Below are positions 34,031 to 43,003 of a stretch of DNA of 64,000 nt, in pieces. The notes beneath the pieces were generated by a model. That model ran no database searches and had not been told where the DNA came from. It was given only the letters and a program-made list of their open reading frames with translations. Positions within the stretch are counted from its first letter, which is position 1; every line of letters begins with the position of its first letter. Made by a program: the position numbers and the translations under genes. Origin of the DNA: Desulfarculaceae bacterium (GTDB lineage: Bacteria; Desulfobacterota; Desulfarculia; Desulfarculales; Desulfarculaceae); NCBI GenBank assembly GCA_021737645.1, contig JAIPDO010000012.1, forward strand, positions 1-64,000, given 5' to 3'.

Positions 34031-34153
34031 GCGGCACAGCCAGGCGGCGGCGGGCAAGGCATTCAGCGAGTGAAAGCCGCAGGCGTAGCCTTAGCTACGT
34101 CGAGGCTTGAGCGATGCTGATAACGCAGCCCCTCGTTGTCTGGCGCAGCCGCC
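34031..34153. repeat. Dispersed intergenic repeat, copy 4
   Basis: About 123 bp, starting GCGGCACAGCCAGGCGG and ending TGTCTGGCGCAGCCGCC, imperfect inverted ends matching the family. An internal GCGTAGCCTTAGCTACGTC hairpin matches the GACGTAG...CTACGCC core of copy 2. It touches the stop codon of the MFS gene. Confidence 0.7.
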
Positions 34154-35530
34154 TTATTCCTTGGGTAATTCCCCCCGGCAGAGCGAGGCGAAGATCCCGG
34201 CCACGCATAGCAGGCAGCAGATGAGGAAGGTGGCTTTCAGGCTGTCCAGCAGGGCGGGGTAGGTGGCCGGGATTATCAGCGCTTGGCCCACGAAGATGGC
34301 CAGCATGGAGGCGGCCACGCCCATGGAGACCATCTGGCCCATCATGCGCATGGCGGCTACGGTGCCCGAGGCGATGCCATAGTAGCGCGGGGCCACCGAG
34401 GACATGATGGCGTTCATGTTGGGCGAGGAGAACACCCCGAAGCCGATGCCGTTGAGCATCAAACAGGCGATGATGTAGGGCGTCGAGGTATCCATGTCCA
34501 GCAGGGCCAGCCCGGCCAGGGCCAGGGCGGTGAGCCCCATGCCCAACGAGGCCACCAGGCGCGGCTGCACCCGGTCGGAGATGCGCCCGGCCAACGGCGA
34601 GAGCACCGCCTGCATCACCGGCTGGGCCACCAGGATCAGCCCGGCGGCCGAGGCGCTGAAGCCCTTGACCCGCTGCAAATACAGGCTGAGCAAGAAAGTC
34701 ACCGCGAAGATGGCCGCGTAGTTGATCAGGGCGGCCAGACTGGAAAAGGCGAAGGGCCGGTTGGTCCTGATCAGGTGCACCGGGAACACCGGGGCCTGGC
34801 TTTTGCCTTCCCACCACCCGAAGAGCCACAAGAACGCCAGGCCCGCCAGGGCCAGGCCCCCGCCCGCCCAGGTGGGCATGTGGGTAAGGCCCAGGATAAG
34901 GCCCACCAGGGCCAGGGCGTAGAAAAGCGAACCCATCAGGTCGAAGTGCTCGCCCTTGGCCTCGGCCCACTCGGCGTCAAGCCGATAGATGGCCACCCAC
35001 ACCGCCAGGGCGCTGGGTGGCACCACCAGGGCGAATACGCCGCGCCAGGTGAGGTAGGTGGTGATCACGCCGCCCAGCAGGGGGCCCAGAGACAGGCCGA
35101 CGTACACCGCGGCCACGTTGATGCCCAGGGCCCGGCCCCGCTGGCCGGGAGGGTAGGCCTCCGATAGGATGGCCATGCCCGTGGCGAAGACCATGGCGCT
35201 GCCTACGCCCTGGGTCACCCGGGCCATGAGCACCACCAGGATGGAAGGGGCCAGACAGGCCAGCAGTGAGGCCAGGCCGAAGGTGGACATGCCCCAAATG
35301 AATATGCGTTTGCGGCCCAGGATATCGCCCAGGCGCCCGGCGGGCACCACGCACACCGCCGTGGACAGAATGTAGGAGGTCTGCACCCAGGAGAGGGTCA
35401 CCGCGTCCAGGGCGAAGCGCAGGCCCATGTCCGGCAGGGCCAGGTTCACCGCCGAGGCCATCACCGGGGTTACGAAGGAGCTGATCACCGCCAGGGTGAG
35501 AGCGGCGCGTTGCAGGGGAGTGTCGGTCAT
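34154..35530 (-). CDS. MFS drug-exporter-type transporter (DHA family)
   Basis: 458 residues with about 14 predicted membrane segments. Motif A is GRLGDILGRKR (about 66-76), and ARVTQGVGSAMVFATGMAIL matches motif B. The first helix region (AVISSFVTPVMASAVNLALPDM) is typical of the EmrB/QacA (DHA2) group. It would export small molecules by proton antiport across the inner membrane. No MarR/TetR regulator is adjacent. The substrate is unknown. Confidence 0.88.
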   Translation of the reverse strand: MTDTPLQRAALTLAVISSFVTPVMASAVNLALPDMGLRFALDAVTLSWVQTSYILSTAVCVVPAGRLGDILGRKRIFIWGMSTFGLASLLACLAPSILVVLMARVTQGVGSAMVFATGMAILSEAYPPGQRGRALGINVAAVYVGLSLGPLLGGVITTYLTWRGVFALVVPPSALAVWVAIYRLDAEWAEAKGEHFDLMGSLFYALALVGLILGLTHMPTWAGGGLALAGLAFLWLFGWWEGKSQAPVFPVHLIRTNRPFAFSSLAALINYAAIFAVTFLLSLYLQRVKGFSASAAGLILVAQPVMQAVLSPLAGRISDRVQPRLVASLGMGLTALALAGLALLDMDTSTPYIIACLMLNGIGFGVFSSPNMNAIMSSVAPRYYGIASGTVAAMRMMGQMVSMGVAASMLAIFVGQALIIPATYPALLDSLKATFLICCLLCVAGIFASLCRGELPKE

Positions 35531-35606
35531 GGGTTGCGCCAGTGAGCCTTGTTAAAAAGTTAGCCTAAACATCTACTGACCACAAAATTTACAACTCACA
35601 AGGGAA

Positions 35607-36743
35607 CTAGGCAAACAGCTCCGCCGCCGCGTCGGCCATGTCCAGGCCCGCCTCGGTGGGGATCAGGCGGCCTTTGGCTAGGTGGCCCCAGCCCCGGCGG
35701 CGCAGCTCGGCCAGGGGCCCGGCGTAGACCCTGCGGGGATCGGCTCCCCGGAGCACCGCCAAGGAGGCCAGCTCCACTCCCCGCACGGTGCGCAGTCCCA
35801 GGAGGATCAACTCCAGGGCCCGTTGCTCGGCACTCAACTCCTCGCGCATGGCCAGGGGCTCCTGCCCCTGGTCCACCATGCGGCAATACTCGCTGGGATC
35901 GGCCACGTAGGCCCAACGCACCCCGGCCAGATGGCCGTGGGCCCCCGGCCCCAGGGACAGGTAGTCGCCTCCCTGCCAGGTGGCCTGGTTGTGGCGGCAC
36001 TCCAAGCCGGGCCGGGCGTAGTTGCTCACCTCGTAGCGCATCAGGCCGCCATCTTCCAGAAGCGCCTTGGCGCTGTGCTCCATTTCCACTATCTGGCCGT
36101 CAGAGGGCAGGGGCGGCTCTCCGGGGCGGTAGCGGCGGCCAAAGGGGGTCTCCGGCGACAGGGTGAGCTCGTACAAGGACAGGTGCTCGGGAGACAGTTC
36201 CAGGGCGGCCATGAGGTCGGCGGTGGCCATGGCCGCGCTCTGGCCGGGCAGGCCGTAGATGAGATCCAGGTTCAGGTTGGTAAAGCCCGCCCGCCGGGCG
36301 GCCTCCACCGCCCGCACCGTGGCCCGGGGGGTGTGGCGGCGGCCCAGGGCGCGGAGCAGCTCGGAGCTGAAGCTCTGGGCCCCCAGGGACAGGCGGTTGA
36401 AACCGGCTTTTCTGAGCGCGGCCAGCTTGAGCGGGGACAAAGCGCCGGGATTGGCCTCCAGGGAGACCTCGGCCCCTGGCTCCAGGCCGATCAGGCGGGC
36501 AATTTGCTCCAAAAGCGAGGCCAGGGCCGCAGCGGGCAGCATGGCCGGAGTGCCGCCGCCCACGTAGAGCGTGGCCAAGCGGCGGCACTGGGCCCTGGGG
36601 GCGATACGCCTCAAATGAACGGCGAGGCCCGCCAGAAGGCGGCGGGCCTCGCCGTGGTCGTAGGTCTTGGCGTTAAAATCGCAATAAGGGCATCGGGCCG
36701 GGCAAAAGGGCAGATGCAGATAGAGCCCCAGCCCGGCAGCCAT
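35607..36743 (-). CDS. hemW: HemW-like radical SAM protein
   Basis: 378 residues. The radical SAM motif is LPFCPARCPYCDFN (Cys14, Cys18, Cys21, with the HemW-type CDF). Then come YVGGGTPAML, EANPG, RLSLGAQSF, GLPGQ, and the C-terminal HemW domain (NYARPGLECRHNQATWQGGDYLSLGPGAHG). HemW is a heme chaperone, formerly annotated as oxygen-independent coproporphyrinogen oxidase. The ATG overlaps the stop of the upstream acyl-CoA ligase (TAATG), an unusual partner; the coupling may be only positional. An in-frame extension to 36872 runs inside the ligase gene and was rejected. Confidence 0.92.
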   Translation of the reverse strand: MAAGLGLYLHLPFCPARCPYCDFNAKTYDHGEARRLLAGLAVHLRRIAPRAQCRRLATLYVGGGTPAMLPAAALASLLEQIARLIGLEPGAEVSLEANPGALSPLKLAALRKAGFNRLSLGAQSFSSELLRALGRRHTPRATVRAVEAARRAGFTNLNLDLIYGLPGQSAAMATADLMAALELSPEHLSLYELTLSPETPFGRRYRPGEPPLPSDGQIVEMEHSAKALLEDGGLMRYEVSNYARPGLECRHNQATWQGGDYLSLGPGAHGHLAGVRWAYVADPSEYCRMVDQGQEPLAMREELSAEQRALELILLGLRTVRGVELASLAVLRGADPRRVYAGPLAELRRRGWGHLAKGRLIPTEAGLDMADAAAELFA

Positions 36744-38461
36744 TATGCGCCCTTGGCGGCCTCTTCTTCCTTGAGCACCCGCCGGAGCACCTTGCCCACC
36801 ATGGTCTTGGGCAGCTCTTGGCGGAACTCCACGATGGAGGGAACCTTGTAATGGGTCATGTTGTCCTTGCACCAGGCGATGATGTCGTCCTCGTTCACCT
36901 GGCCCTCGCTTTCCGGCTGGAGCACCACGAAGGCCTTGAGTATCTCACCCACCTTGGGATGGGGCAAACCGATGACCGCCACCTCCAGGATGTCGGGGTG
37001 GCTGAACATGTAGTCCTCCACCTCCTTGGGGAATACGCTGTAGCCCTTGAACTTCACCAGATCCTTGGCCCGGTCCATGATGAAGATGTAGCCATGCTCA
37101 TCCATGTAGGCGATATCGCCGGTGTAGAGCCAGCCGTCGCGCAGGGTGCGGGCGGTCTCCTCGGGCCGGTTGAGGTAGCCCTTCATCACCTGGGGGCCCT
37201 TTACGCACAGCTCGCCCACTTGTTCCGGGCCGTAGCCCAGCTGGGTTTCGCCGGTCTCCAGGTCCATGATCTTGCAGTCGGTGTTGGGGAAGGGCAGGCC
37301 GATGGAGCCCATGACCCTCTCTTTGCCCTCGGGGATGACAAAGGGGTTGGCCGTGACCACCGGGGATGACTCGCTGAGGCCGTAGCCCTCCACCACCTTG
37401 GCCCCGATTTTTTCCTCGAACGTCATCTGCACGTCCCGAGGCAGGGGGCCCGCCCCGGAGAGGCAGGCGGTCAGGGGGCTGAGGTCGTAGGCCTCCAGCC
37501 CCTTGGTGTTGTTGATCTTGTTGAACAGCACCGCCACTCCGGCCATGCACAGCTGGGTGCCCTTGCCCCACTTCTGGATCTCATCGGCCCACTCCAGCAT
37601 GGAATCGGGCGGCTTGGGGAACAGCAGCATGAAGCCGCCGGAGGCGATGGCCGAGTTCATGCAACAGGTCATGGCGAAGACGTGGAACAGGGGCAAAACC
37701 CCCACCCAGCCCGCGTCCCTGGGGAAGTTGCTGCCGATCCAGGCCTTGCCGCTCAGGGCGTTGCTCACCAGGTTGTAAGAGGTGAGCATGGCCCCCTTGG
37801 GGGTGCCGGTGGTGCCGCCGGTGTACTGCAACGCCGCGATATCGTTTACCGGGTCGATCTCCACCGAGGGCGGATTGGGCGGAGTATTGAGTAGCTCCTT
37901 GAAGCTCAGGGTCCCGGCGGGCAACTGGCCGGTGGGAATCTTGCCCAGCTTTTTGCCCAGCCATTTTTTGAGCCCGCTGATCTTGAGCAGATCGGCGACG
38001 TTGGTGCCGATCAGGTGCTTCACCTGGGTCTGGTCCAGGATGCGCCCGGCCTCGGCGAATACCGAGTCCAACACCACCAGGGCCTTGGCTCCGGCGTCGT
38101 TGAGCTGGTGCTTTATCTCCAGGGCCTTGTAGGTGGGGTTGATGGCCGTGGCCCCCATGCCCAGGCGCTGACAGGCGTAGAAGGCTATGACGAACTGGAA
38201 GGAGTTGGGCAGCATTATGGCCAGCACGTCACCCTTGGCCAAGCCCAGGTTACTGAGCGCGGTGGCCATGCGGTCCACCGCGTCGTCCAACTCCCGGTAG
38301 GTCATCACCGAGTCCAAGAACACGATGGCCTTGTCGTCCGGGTAGGCGGCGGCGGATTCCCGCAGCAGGTCGCTAAGGCTTATTTCTGGGAAGTCTATGC
38401 TTTTGGGAACGCCTTCCGGCCAGTCGCCGTACCAGGGGCGGTCGCCAAGGTCCTGGGCCAT
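36743..38461 (-). CDS. Long-chain-type acyl-CoA ligase (FadD-like)
   Basis: 572 residues of the AMP-forming ligase family. P-loop YTGGTTGTPKGAMLT (about 215), VEGYGLSESSPVV, DGWLYTGDIAYMDEHGYIFIMDRAKDLVKFKGYSVFPKEVE and the C-terminal Lys in PKTMVGKVLRR. It activates fatty or related acids to CoA thioesters. The start at 38461 has AGGAGGAGAACC in front; a longer frame to 38515 has no signal. It is clearly a different subtype from the ligase at 21790. It is coupled to hemW downstream. Confidence 0.92.
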   Translation of the reverse strand: MAQDLGDRPWYGDWPEGVPKSIDFPEISLSDLLRESAAAYPDDKAIVFLDSVMTYRELDDAVDRMATALSNLGLAKGDVLAIMLPNSFQFVIAFYACQRLGMGATAINPTYKALEIKHQLNDAGAKALVVLDSVFAEAGRILDQTQVKHLIGTNVADLLKISGLKKWLGKKLGKIPTGQLPAGTLSFKELLNTPPNPPSVEIDPVNDIAALQYTGGTTGTPKGAMLTSYNLVSNALSGKAWIGSNFPRDAGWVGVLPLFHVFAMTCCMNSAIASGGFMLLFPKPPDSMLEWADEIQKWGKGTQLCMAGVAVLFNKINNTKGLEAYDLSPLTACLSGAGPLPRDVQMTFEEKIGAKVVEGYGLSESSPVVTANPFVIPEGKERVMGSIGLPFPNTDCKIMDLETGETQLGYGPEQVGELCVKGPQVMKGYLNRPEETARTLRDGWLYTGDIAYMDEHGYIFIMDRAKDLVKFKGYSVFPKEVEDYMFSHPDILEVAVIGLPHPKVGEILKAFVVLQPESEGQVNEDDIIAWCKDNMTHYKVPSIVEFRQELPKTMVGKVLRRVLKEEEAAKGA

Positions 38462-38588
38462 GGTTCTCCTCCTGGGGCCCAAAGGCCCCACCTGATTGTG
38501 CGGTGGCGGGCGCAAAAGCCAAGGTACCCCACGCGGCGCGGAGCTGTCAATGATTTGCCGAGCTTCCCCGCCTTTGGTCCCAAAGTAT

Positions 38589-39026
38589 CTAGGCCGTAGG
38601 GTCCATGCGCCGCCAAATGAACACCAGGGGCAGGCCCATGGCCACCAACAGGGCCAGGTTCAACAAGACGTTTATCCAGACTCCGCAGTAGATCGAGTAA
38701 AAGGTGTCCACCACGAACCACAAGGCCAGGGACAAGGCCCAGGCGTTGCGGGCCCATCGCTCGCCCCGGCCCAGGGGCACCCAGGCGATGAAGGCCATCA
38801 TCAGGCCCCAACCGGCCACCGTGGCCCCCCAGGCGCCGTAGACCCAGCGTTGGAAGGCGGCCGCGCCGGGGGGCGGGCCGGTCTGGCCCCAGAAAACCGG
38901 GTTAATGCGTTGGGTGAAAAACTCAAAAGGGCCGCTGGTCCCGGCCAGAGCCAGGGCCAGGCCAAAGGCGCAAACCGCCAATGACACCAGGACCAGCCAC
39001 CAACGCCAAAGGGTGAGACCTTGCAT
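38589..39026 (-). CDS. Hypothetical four-helix membrane protein
   Basis: 145 residues from an ATG at 39026 (GGGGGA four bases upstream); an alternative ATG is at 39056. Four hydrophobic helices are seen (WWLVLVSLAVCAFGLALALAG; VYGAWGATVAGWGLMMAFIAWV; AWALSLALWFVVDTFYSIYCGV; VLLNLALLVAMGLPLVFIW). Trp- and Gly-rich loops and a short C-terminal tail follow the pattern of small DUF-type membrane proteins. No function assigned. Confidence 0.65.
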   Translation of the reverse strand: MQGLTLWRWWLVLVSLAVCAFGLALALAGTSGPFEFFTQRINPVFWGQTGPPPGAAAFQRWVYGAWGATVAGWGLMMAFIAWVPLGRGERWARNAWALSLALWFVVDTFYSIYCGVWINVLLNLALLVAMGLPLVFIWRRMDPTA

Positions 39027-39137
39027 GGATTCCCCCGTTCGCTTGCTTGTAAACATCTTCGTTCATTGTAATACAGCAGAGGCTTCGGGAAAAAGCCCTT
39101 GACCTGTGGGGGTGGCAGTAGGTAGCTTTTCTACCCC

Positions 39138-40256
39138 ATGGAAGGGCAAACACGAGCCCAGGGCTCCCAGGAGCTGCTGGATTGGCTGGGGCTGAAGCTC
39201 ATCCCCGGCGTTGGCAGCGTCACCTTCGCCCGTCTGCTGGCCGCCTTCGGCAGCCCTGGCGCGGTTCTGGGCGCTCCCCTGGGCGCCCTTCAGGCCATAC
39301 CCCGCCTCAGGCCCCAGGTGGCCCGGGCGGTGCACCGCCGGGCCTGGGAGACCGACCCCCAAGATCAGCTCAAAAGCCTGGAGGCCATGGGCGGCAGCTT
39401 GCTCACCCTGACCGACCCCGCCTATCCGCCGTTTTTGGCGGGCATCTACGCCCCACCCCCGGTGCTGTTCGTTTTGGGCGACATGTCCCCCTGCATCGAT
39501 GGCGGGGTGGCCGTGGTGGGCAGCCGGGCCATGAGCCCCTATGGCCGCCGCCTGGCCGGCGAACTGGGCCGGGACTTGGCCCGCCAGGGAGTCAGCCTGG
39601 TCTCCGGCTTGGCCAGGGGGGTGGACGCCGCGGCCCATCACGGGGCCCTGGAGGCGGGCGGGCATTCAGTGGGTGTCTTGGGCTGCGGCCTGGATGTGGC
39701 CTACCCCAGGGAGCATAAGGATTTAATCGCCCGCATGGCCGCCCAGGGCGCGGTGATCAGCGAATTTCCCCTGGGCACCAAGCCCGCTCCGGCCCATTTT
39801 CCGGTGCGAAACCGGGTGATCAGCGGGCTGAGCCGGGCGGTGGTGGTGGTGGAGGCGGGCCTTAAAAGCGGCTCGCTGATAACCGCCCGCCACGCCCTGG
39901 AACAGGGCCGGGAAGTGTTCGCGGTGCCGGGGCCGGTGGGGTCGGCCACTAGCGCGGGCAGCAATCAACTGATAAAGGAAGGGGCCCGTCTGCTCACTTC
40001 CAGCCGGGATCTTTTCGAGCCCGGAGCCCTGCCGCCGGGGCCCGGACCGGGCGCCCCGAGGCCCGACGAGCCCGGCGAGCTTAGCCCGGCCGAGGCCGAA
40101 CTGCTCAAGCTGGTGGGCCCGGAGCCGCAGCACATAGACCAGATAGGCCGGGCCAGCGGCCTGGCCCCCGGCGATTTGGCCACTCTTTTGCTCAACCTGG
40201 TTTTGGCCGAAAGAGTTGTGGAGTTGCCTGGCAAACATTATGTGCTTAACCTGTAG
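39138..40256 (+). CDS. dprA: DNA-processing protein DprA
   Basis: 372 residues. An N-terminal helix-hairpin-helix/SAM-like region (about 10-75) is followed by the Rossmann-like DNA_processg_A domain: VAVVGSRAMSPYGRRLAGEL, SGLARGVDAAAHHGAL, GCGLDVAYPREHK, NRVISGLSRAVVVVEA. A C-terminal winged helix follows (about 315-372). DprA loads RecA on incoming single-stranded DNA during transformation and is widespread in bacteria not known to be competent. It lies 35 bases before topA, the common dprA-topA order. Confidence 0.95.
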   Translation: MEGQTRAQGSQELLDWLGLKLIPGVGSVTFARLLAAFGSPGAVLGAPLGALQAIPRLRPQVARAVHRRAWETDPQDQLKSLEAMGGSLLTLTDPAYPPFLAGIYAPPPVLFVLGDMSPCIDGGVAVVGSRAMSPYGRRLAGELGRDLARQGVSLVSGLARGVDAAAHHGALEAGGHSVGVLGCGLDVAYPREHKDLIARMAAQGAVISEFPLGTKPAPAHFPVRNRVISGLSRAVVVVEAGLKSGSLITARHALEQGREVFAVPGPVGSATSAGSNQLIKEGARLLTSSRDLFEPGALPPGPGPGAPRPDEPGELSPAEAELLKLVGPEPQHIDQIGRASGLAPGDLATLLLNLVLAERVVELPGKHYVLNL

Positions 40257-40291
40257 ATACACTCCAACGGAGATAAAGCCTCTTTACCGTT

Positions 40292-42664
40292 ATGGCTAAG
40301 AACCTTCTTATAGTCGAATCGCCGGCCAAGGCCCGCACCATCAAGAAGTACCTGGGGGGGGACTTCTCGGTTAAGGCCTCGGTGGGACACGTGGTGGACC
40401 TGCCCAAGAAACGCCTGGGAGTGGACCTGGACGAAGGCTTTACGCCCGAGTACCAGGTGATCCAGGGCAAGGAAAAGGTGGTCCGCGAACTTAAAAAAGC
40501 CGCGCAGAACGCCCAGGAGGTCTACCTGGCCCCTGACCCGGATCGCGAGGGCGAGGCCATAGCCTGGCATATCGCCCACCAACTGGGGCGGCCCCTGGAC
40601 AGCTACCACCGGGTGCTGTTCCACGAGCTTACCAAGGACGCCATCAAAAAGGCGGTGGCCGAGCCGGTCAAGCTGGACCCCCACCGCTACGACAGCCAAC
40701 AGGCCCGGCGCATCCTGGACCGCTTGGTGGGTTATCAGATTTCGCCCTTGCTGTGGGAAAAGGTGCGCGGCGGCCTGTCGGCCGGGCGGGTGCAGTCGGT
40801 GGCCCTTCGCCTCATCGTGGAGCGCGAACGGGCCATCCAGGCCTTTGACGCCCGGGAGTACTGGAGCGTAACCGCCGCCCTGGCCGGGGACGCCCCGCCC
40901 AAGTTCAGCGCCAAGCTGGTGGAGGTGGGCGGCAAGAAGTTCGAGCCCGCCGACGAGGCCCAGGCCATGGCCGGAGTGGCGGCCATCGAGGGTGGCCCCT
41001 TCACGGTCACCAAGATCAACAAGCGCCAGGTGAAGCGCCGCCCGGCCCCGCCGTTTATCACCAGCACCTTGCAGCAGGAGGCCTACCGCAAGCTGGGCTT
41101 CACCACCAAAAAGACCATGACCCTGGCCCAGAAGCTCTACGAGGGCAAGGAGACCGCCGAGGGCGCGGTTGGTCTGATCACCTACATGCGTACCGACTCC
41201 ACCCGCCTGGCCCAACCGGCGATGGCCGAGGCCCGCGACATAATCGCCGGGCGCTACGGGGCGGACTATGTGCCCCCCAAGCCCAACGTGTACAAGTCCC
41301 GCTCCGGGGCCCAGGACGCCCACGAGGCCATACGCCCCACCAGCGGGGCGCGCACCCCCGAGGACATGGCCCAGTACCTGAGCGGTGACGAACTCAAGCT
41401 CTACCGCCTCATCTGGCAGCGCTTTCTGGCCAGCCAGATGGCCCCGGCCCTGTTCGACCGCACCCAGGCCGACATAGCCTCGGGTAAGGGCCTGCTCAGG
41501 GCCAACGGCCAGATCAAGACCTTCCCCGGCTTCACCGCGGTCTACGAAGAAGGCAAGGACAACGGCGAAGAGGCCGAGCAGGAGGGCCTGCTGCCACCCC
41601 TGGCCAAGGACCAGGTGCTCAAGCTGGAAGGCATCGAGCCCAAGCAGCACTTCACCCAGCCCCCGCCGCGCTTTTCCGAGGCCAGCCTGGTCAAGGAGCT
41701 GGAGGAGAAGGGCATCGGCCGCCCCTCCACCTACTCGGCCATCCTGAGCACCCTGGTGGACCGCAAGTACGTGAAAAAGCTCAAGCGCCAACTGGCCCCC
41801 ACCGAGATGGGCCTGGTGGTCAACGATCTTTTGGTGGAGAGCTTTCCCCAGATATTGGAGGTGGACTTTACCGCCCAACTGGAGCAAAGCCTGGACCAGG
41901 TGGAGGAGGGCAAGCGCGACTGGCGCAAGCTCCTGGCCGAGTTCTATGGCCCCTTTTCCAAGGCCCTGGATGAGGCCAAGACCACCATGCGCCAGGTCAA
42001 GGGCAAAGGACTGGCCACCGATGTGGACTGCCCCCAGTGCGGCAAGAAGATGGCCATCCGCTTGGGCAAAAACGGCGAGTTCCTGGCTTGCAGCGGCTAC
42101 CCTGAATGCAAGACCACCTTTGACTTCAGCCGGGACGAAAAGGGCAACATCATTCCCGACGAGCCCCCCGAAGACCCAGGGATCGCCTGCGAAAAGTGCG
42201 GCTCGCCCATGGCCGTCAAAAAGGGCCGCTACGGGCCGTTTTTGGCCTGCACCGCCTATCCCAAGTGCAGCCATATCCTGCCCTTGGACGAAAACGGCCA
42301 GGCCATGGAAAAACCGGTGGCCGAGCCCCTGGGCGAAGACTGCCCCAAGTGCGGCGGGCCCTTGGTGATAAAGCCCACCCGCAGTGGCGGGCGCTTCATC
42401 TCCTGCTCCAACTACCCCAAGTGCCGCTACAGCCGGGGACTGCCCGTGGGGGTGGACTGCCCTCAGTGCGGCGGGGCCATCGTGGAAAAACGCTCCCGCC
42501 GGGGCAAGAACTTCTACGGCTGCGACAACTATCCCAAGTGCGACTACGCCACCTGGAGCAAACCGGTGCCCACCCCCTGCCCCGCCTGCGACCATCCCTT
42601 TGTGGTGGAGAAGAAGAAGGGGAGCGGGACTGTGTGCCCCGAGTGCAAAGCCGAACAGGACTAG
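40292..42664 (+). CDS. topA: DNA topoisomerase I
   Basis: 790 residues, type IA. TOPRIM domain with LLIVESPAKARTIKKYLG (5-22) and APDPDREGEAIAWH (80-93). The active-site Tyr298 lies in GLITYMRTDSTRLA. The C-terminus has five C4 zinc-ribbon repeats from about residue 575 (CPQCGKKM, CEKCGSPM, CPKCGGPL, CPQCGGAI, CPACDHPF), more than the three of E. coli. It relaxes negative supercoils in the nucleoid. It is cotranscribed with dprA and followed by two repeat elements. Confidence 0.97.
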   Translation: MAKNLLIVESPAKARTIKKYLGGDFSVKASVGHVVDLPKKRLGVDLDEGFTPEYQVIQGKEKVVRELKKAAQNAQEVYLAPDPDREGEAIAWHIAHQLGRPLDSYHRVLFHELTKDAIKKAVAEPVKLDPHRYDSQQARRILDRLVGYQISPLLWEKVRGGLSAGRVQSVALRLIVERERAIQAFDAREYWSVTAALAGDAPPKFSAKLVEVGGKKFEPADEAQAMAGVAAIEGGPFTVTKINKRQVKRRPAPPFITSTLQQEAYRKLGFTTKKTMTLAQKLYEGKETAEGAVGLITYMRTDSTRLAQPAMAEARDIIAGRYGADYVPPKPNVYKSRSGAQDAHEAIRPTSGARTPEDMAQYLSGDELKLYRLIWQRFLASQMAPALFDRTQADIASGKGLLRANGQIKTFPGFTAVYEEGKDNGEEAEQEGLLPPLAKDQVLKLEGIEPKQHFTQPPPRFSEASLVKELEEKGIGRPSTYSAILSTLVDRKYVKKLKRQLAPTEMGLVVNDLLVESFPQILEVDFTAQLEQSLDQVEEGKRDWRKLLAEFYGPFSKALDEAKTTMRQVKGKGLATDVDCPQCGKKMAIRLGKNGEFLACSGYPECKTTFDFSRDEKGNIIPDEPPEDPGIACEKCGSPMAVKKGRYGPFLACTAYPKCSHILPLDENGQAMEKPVAEPLGEDCPKCGGPLVIKPTRSGGRFISCSNYPKCRYSRGLPVGVDCPQCGGAIVEKRSRRGKNFYGCDNYPKCDYATWSKPVPTPCPACDHPFVVEKKKGSGTVCPECKAEQD

Positions 42665-42665
42665 C

Positions 42666-42794
42666 GGGGCGGCTTCGCCAGGCGTCCGGGGGCTGCGTTG
42701 GCCTCCTAGCGTGAGCCTCGCAGTAGGTTTTCCTACAGCTTCGGCACCCGGCTAGTCGGCCGCCTTGCCCGCGAACCCCTGGCTGTGCCGCCCC
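42666..42794. repeat. Dispersed intergenic repeat, copy 5
   Basis: About 129 bp: starts GGGGCGGCTTCGCCAGGCG and ends CCCTGGCTGTGCCGCCCC, imperfect inverted ends. The inner hairpin GTAGGTTTTCCTAC corresponds to the GTAG...CTAC core of other copies. It begins directly after the topA stop. Confidence 0.7.
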
Positions 42795-42920
42795 TGGCGC
42801 TGGCGGGGCGTGGATGTAGGGCGGTGCTGTAACGAGGGTTTGGGATCCACGATAGGTCTACTACCCCTGCGTCCCTCGCTCGTTTCCGCCTTGCCCTGCG
42901 GCGCCTGGCTGTGCCGCGGG
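42795..42920. repeat. Dispersed repeat, right-end remnant joined to copy 5
   Basis: Ends with GCGGCGCCTGGCTGTGCCGCGG, the same right terminus as copy 3. Its interior has ACGAGGG (42832-42838) facing CCCTCGCTCGT further right. The left terminus is not recognisable, so it is probably a degraded or rearranged copy. The rest of the 339-bp gap holds a terminator and no gene. Confidence 0.45.
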
Positions 42921-42951
42921 TGACGCTCTGGAATTAAGGTAGAAACCAGAT

Positions 42952-42983
42952 AAAAAAGCCCCGCCCATTTGGGCGGGGCTTTT
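42952..42983. terminator. Bidirectional rho-independent terminator
   Basis: Stem GCCCCGCCC / GGGCGGGGC with loop ATTT, six A residues on the left and four T on the right. It serves mainly the leftward binding-protein gene, whose stop codon is at 43004. Confidence 0.93.
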
Positions 42984-43003
42984 GCGTTATGCGTATCGCG
43001 AGG

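Noticed and set aside
40238-42595. 785-codon open frame opposite topA
   Set aside because: Antisense shadow of a certain topoisomerase gene; low-complexity His/Gly/Leu composition and no ribosome site.
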